A stretch of DNA of 32,376 nt, from NCBI RefSeq assembly GCF_004208535.1, contig NZ_SGIS01000001.1, forward strand, positions 251,587-283,962, in the 5' to 3' direction. The notes under the pieces are model-generated. The model saw only the letters and a list, made by a program, of their open reading frames with translations. It was not told the DNA's origin and ran no database searches. The position numbers and the translations under genes were made by a program. The stretch comes from Sphingomonas populi. GTDB lineage: Bacteria; Pseudomonadota; Alphaproteobacteria; Sphingomonadales; Sphingomonadaceae. Shown one piece after another: positions 31,556-32,376 of the stretch (the first letter of the stretch is position 1; the number at the start of each line of letters is the position of its first letter).

Positions 31556-32037
31556 TATCGCACCTCACGATTGATGAAGGCGAATTCGCCATGAAGCTCT
31601 TGCGCGGCTTGGCGATAAGCCGCCGATGCCAACTCTGGTGTATCGAACCTGCCTAGCCTGTAACGCTTGGACTGGTGCTCAATGACGGCGATATATCGCT
31701 CACGCGCGCGGTGAACGCCTCGTGGGAGATCGCTGCGACGCGCGCGTGAGGTGTTAGCGCTGTTTTGTGCTGGCGTTGCGACACGCAGGTTGGTGATAGC
31801 ATTGTTGCTGCGATCACCGTCACGATGATCAAGATGCATCGAGGGCCATTCACCGTAATGGAGCAACCATGCGACGCGATGTGCGCGGTATTTACGATAG
31901 CGACATTGGATGCGTAGGTAACCATCGCTGCCGAGATACCCGGCTATCTTTGCGTTCGATCGCCAGATTAAGATGCCGGTTTCGGGATCGTATTTAAGAA
32001 GCTGCTTTAAGCTCTCCGTTGTTGTAGTATTTTCCAT
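31555..32037 (-). CDS. HNH endonuclease with AP2 domain
   Basis: This 160-aa homing-type endonuclease has an N-terminal NUMOD-like segment (LLKYDPETGILIWRSNAKIA). The HNH nuclease core follows (AHRVAWLLHYGEWPSMHLDH with DGDRSNNAITNLRVATPAQ, about 52-95). The C-terminal AP2-type DNA-binding domain (107-153) contains GVHRARERYIAVIEHQSKRY and LGRFDTPELASAAYRQAAQE. Such genes spread within phage genomes as free-standing endonucleases. The ATG at 32037 is the only good start but has no clear ribosome site. The stop overlaps the next ATG as TAATG, unusual for a recent insertion. Confidence 0.88.
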   Translation of the reverse strand: MENTTTTESLKQLLKYDPETGILIWRSNAKIAGYLGSDGYLRIQCRYRKYRAHRVAWLLHYGEWPSMHLDHRDGDRSNNAITNLRVATPAQNSANTSRARRSDLPRGVHRARERYIAVIEHQSKRYRLGRFDTPELASAAYRQAAQELHGEFAFINREVR

Positions 32038-32081
32038 GCAAATATTTACATGGAAGGCGCGAAAAACGGCTTATAAGCTTG

Positions 32082-32119
32082 AAAAAAAGCCCGTTTCCTT
32101 ATTGAGCAAGGAAACGGGC
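32082..32119 (-). terminator. Strong intrinsic terminator (minus strand)
   Basis: GCCCGTTTCCTT (32089-32100) and its perfect complement AAGGAAACGGGC (32108-32119) flank a 7-base loop. On the minus strand the stem is followed by seven T residues (32088-32082). It would stop transcripts entering from the right, such as read-through from the IS630-type gene, just before the endonuclease start at 32037. The endonuclease therefore needs its own promoter in the ~45 bases between. Confidence 0.85.
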
Positions 32120-32188
32120 CACCACACGGGCGAGATCGGTACTATTGGTATCGAACCGACTTGTTATTTATCAATCAAGGTTCTCGAT

Positions 32189-32214
32189 GAACGCTTTGAT
32201 ATCTGAAAGCGTTC
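32189..32214. repeat. Inverted repeat GAACGCTTT / AAAGCGTTC
   Basis: GAACGCTTT (32189-32197) and AAAGCGTTC (32206-32214) are exact reverse complements separated by 8 bases. A second shorter pair, GTTCGC (32211-32216) and GCGAAC (32231-32236), overlaps it. The site lies between the terminator and the end of the transposase gene and could be an operator or the pre-insertion target of the IS. No T run follows. Confidence 0.5.
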
Positions 32215-32266
32215 GCACCTTTGGGACGAAGCGAACGAAAGTGCCTGTTATACCAAGATTCACTGA

Positions 32267-32376
32267 TCAGAACTCGCGAGCCCAATCACGCAGGCCGATA
32301 GACATGATCTTCCAGGGCTGGTCGACCAGCTTGTTCCAGGCGTCGCAGCAATGGTCGACGATGTCGTCATAGGAGC
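32267..32376 (-). mobile_element. 3' end of an IS630-family transposase gene (partial)
   Basis: Reading the minus strand from the window edge gives 35 codons and a TGA stop (32269-32267). The peptide includes SYDDIVDHCCDAWNKLVDQP and WKIMSIGLRDWAREF. The pattern DHCC-x-AWN...IMSIG-RDWA is the C-terminal end I recognise from IS630/Tc1-type transposases. The catalytic DDE core lies outside the window. The terminal inverted repeat is probably within the next few dozen bases to the left (around 32235-32266). A contig stopping inside an IS copy is typical of assembly breaks at repeats. Confidence 0.75.

Noticed and set aside
32130..32175. Possible tRNA fragment (GGTTCGA-like T-loop on the minus strand)
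   Set aside because: The flanking bases do not form a T-stem or acceptor stem, and no D-arm or anticodon arm is found.
1..32376. CRISPR array
   Set aside because: No series of regularly spaced identical repeats was seen.

Overview
This high-GC, densely packed window looks chromosomal and comes from an alphaproteobacterium, most likely a sphingomonad (Sphingomonas or a near relative). The reasons are the codon bias, the GTCACCCCA-type and GTTCG-type palindromic repeats, and a sphingomonad-style exosortase A (XrtA) polysaccharide cluster. It may be a whole assembly contig: the first ~60 bases are a G-rich low-complexity run, and the last bases run into the 3' end of an IS630-type transposase gene. 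This organism assignment is inference.

Layout. (1) 131-6479 holds housekeeping genes: mfd on the plus strand with a palindromic repeat element inserted in frame, a small GAF protein, then rmuC and def on the minus strand. (2) 6531-24239 is an XrtA/EPS locus. On the minus strand, in transcription order, it encodes an acyl-CoA ligase, PLP decarboxylase, outer-membrane export lipoprotein, chain-length protein, tyrosine autokinase, outer-membrane protein, AAA ATPase with a long coiled-coil tail, polysaccharide deacetylase, FemAB-like protein, glycosyltransferase, exosortase A-EpsI fusion and asparagine-synthase-like amidotransferase. An acyl carrier protein and two alpha/beta hydrolases are read divergently on the plus strand. 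Many junctions are ATGA, GTGA or TGATG overlaps, so most of the locus is translationally coupled. No PEP-CTERM substrate protein is present. (3) 24352-26956 holds trxB (minus), then mobA and fdhD (plus, overlapping), separated by two REP-like inverted repeats.

(4) 26957-32376 is an accessory, lower-GC, phage-like segment. It has a small membrane protein, a frame-scrambled interval with no convincing intact gene, a 143-bp inverted-repeat-bounded intergenic element, and a tightly coupled plus-strand operon of unknown small genes that ends in a secreted protein. A minus-strand cassette follows: HNH/AP2 endonuclease, 39-aa helix-turn-helix-like protein, 99-aa coiled-coil protein, GH24 lysozyme and a basic-tailed protein. 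No integrase, capsid, portal or terminase gene is visible, so this is a remnant or only one end of a prophage or island. The most novel material is here, together with the in-frame repeat in mfd.

Functional logic. The XrtA cluster builds and exports an extracellular polysaccharide: chain-length control, autokinase, Wza-like exporter, deacetylase and glycosyltransferase. It couples this to sorting of PEP-CTERM proteins by the exosortase. The ACP, ligase, decarboxylase and hydrolases probably make or attach an unusual acyl or amino-acid derived group. mobA and fdhD serve molybdenum enzymes of the formate dehydrogenase type.
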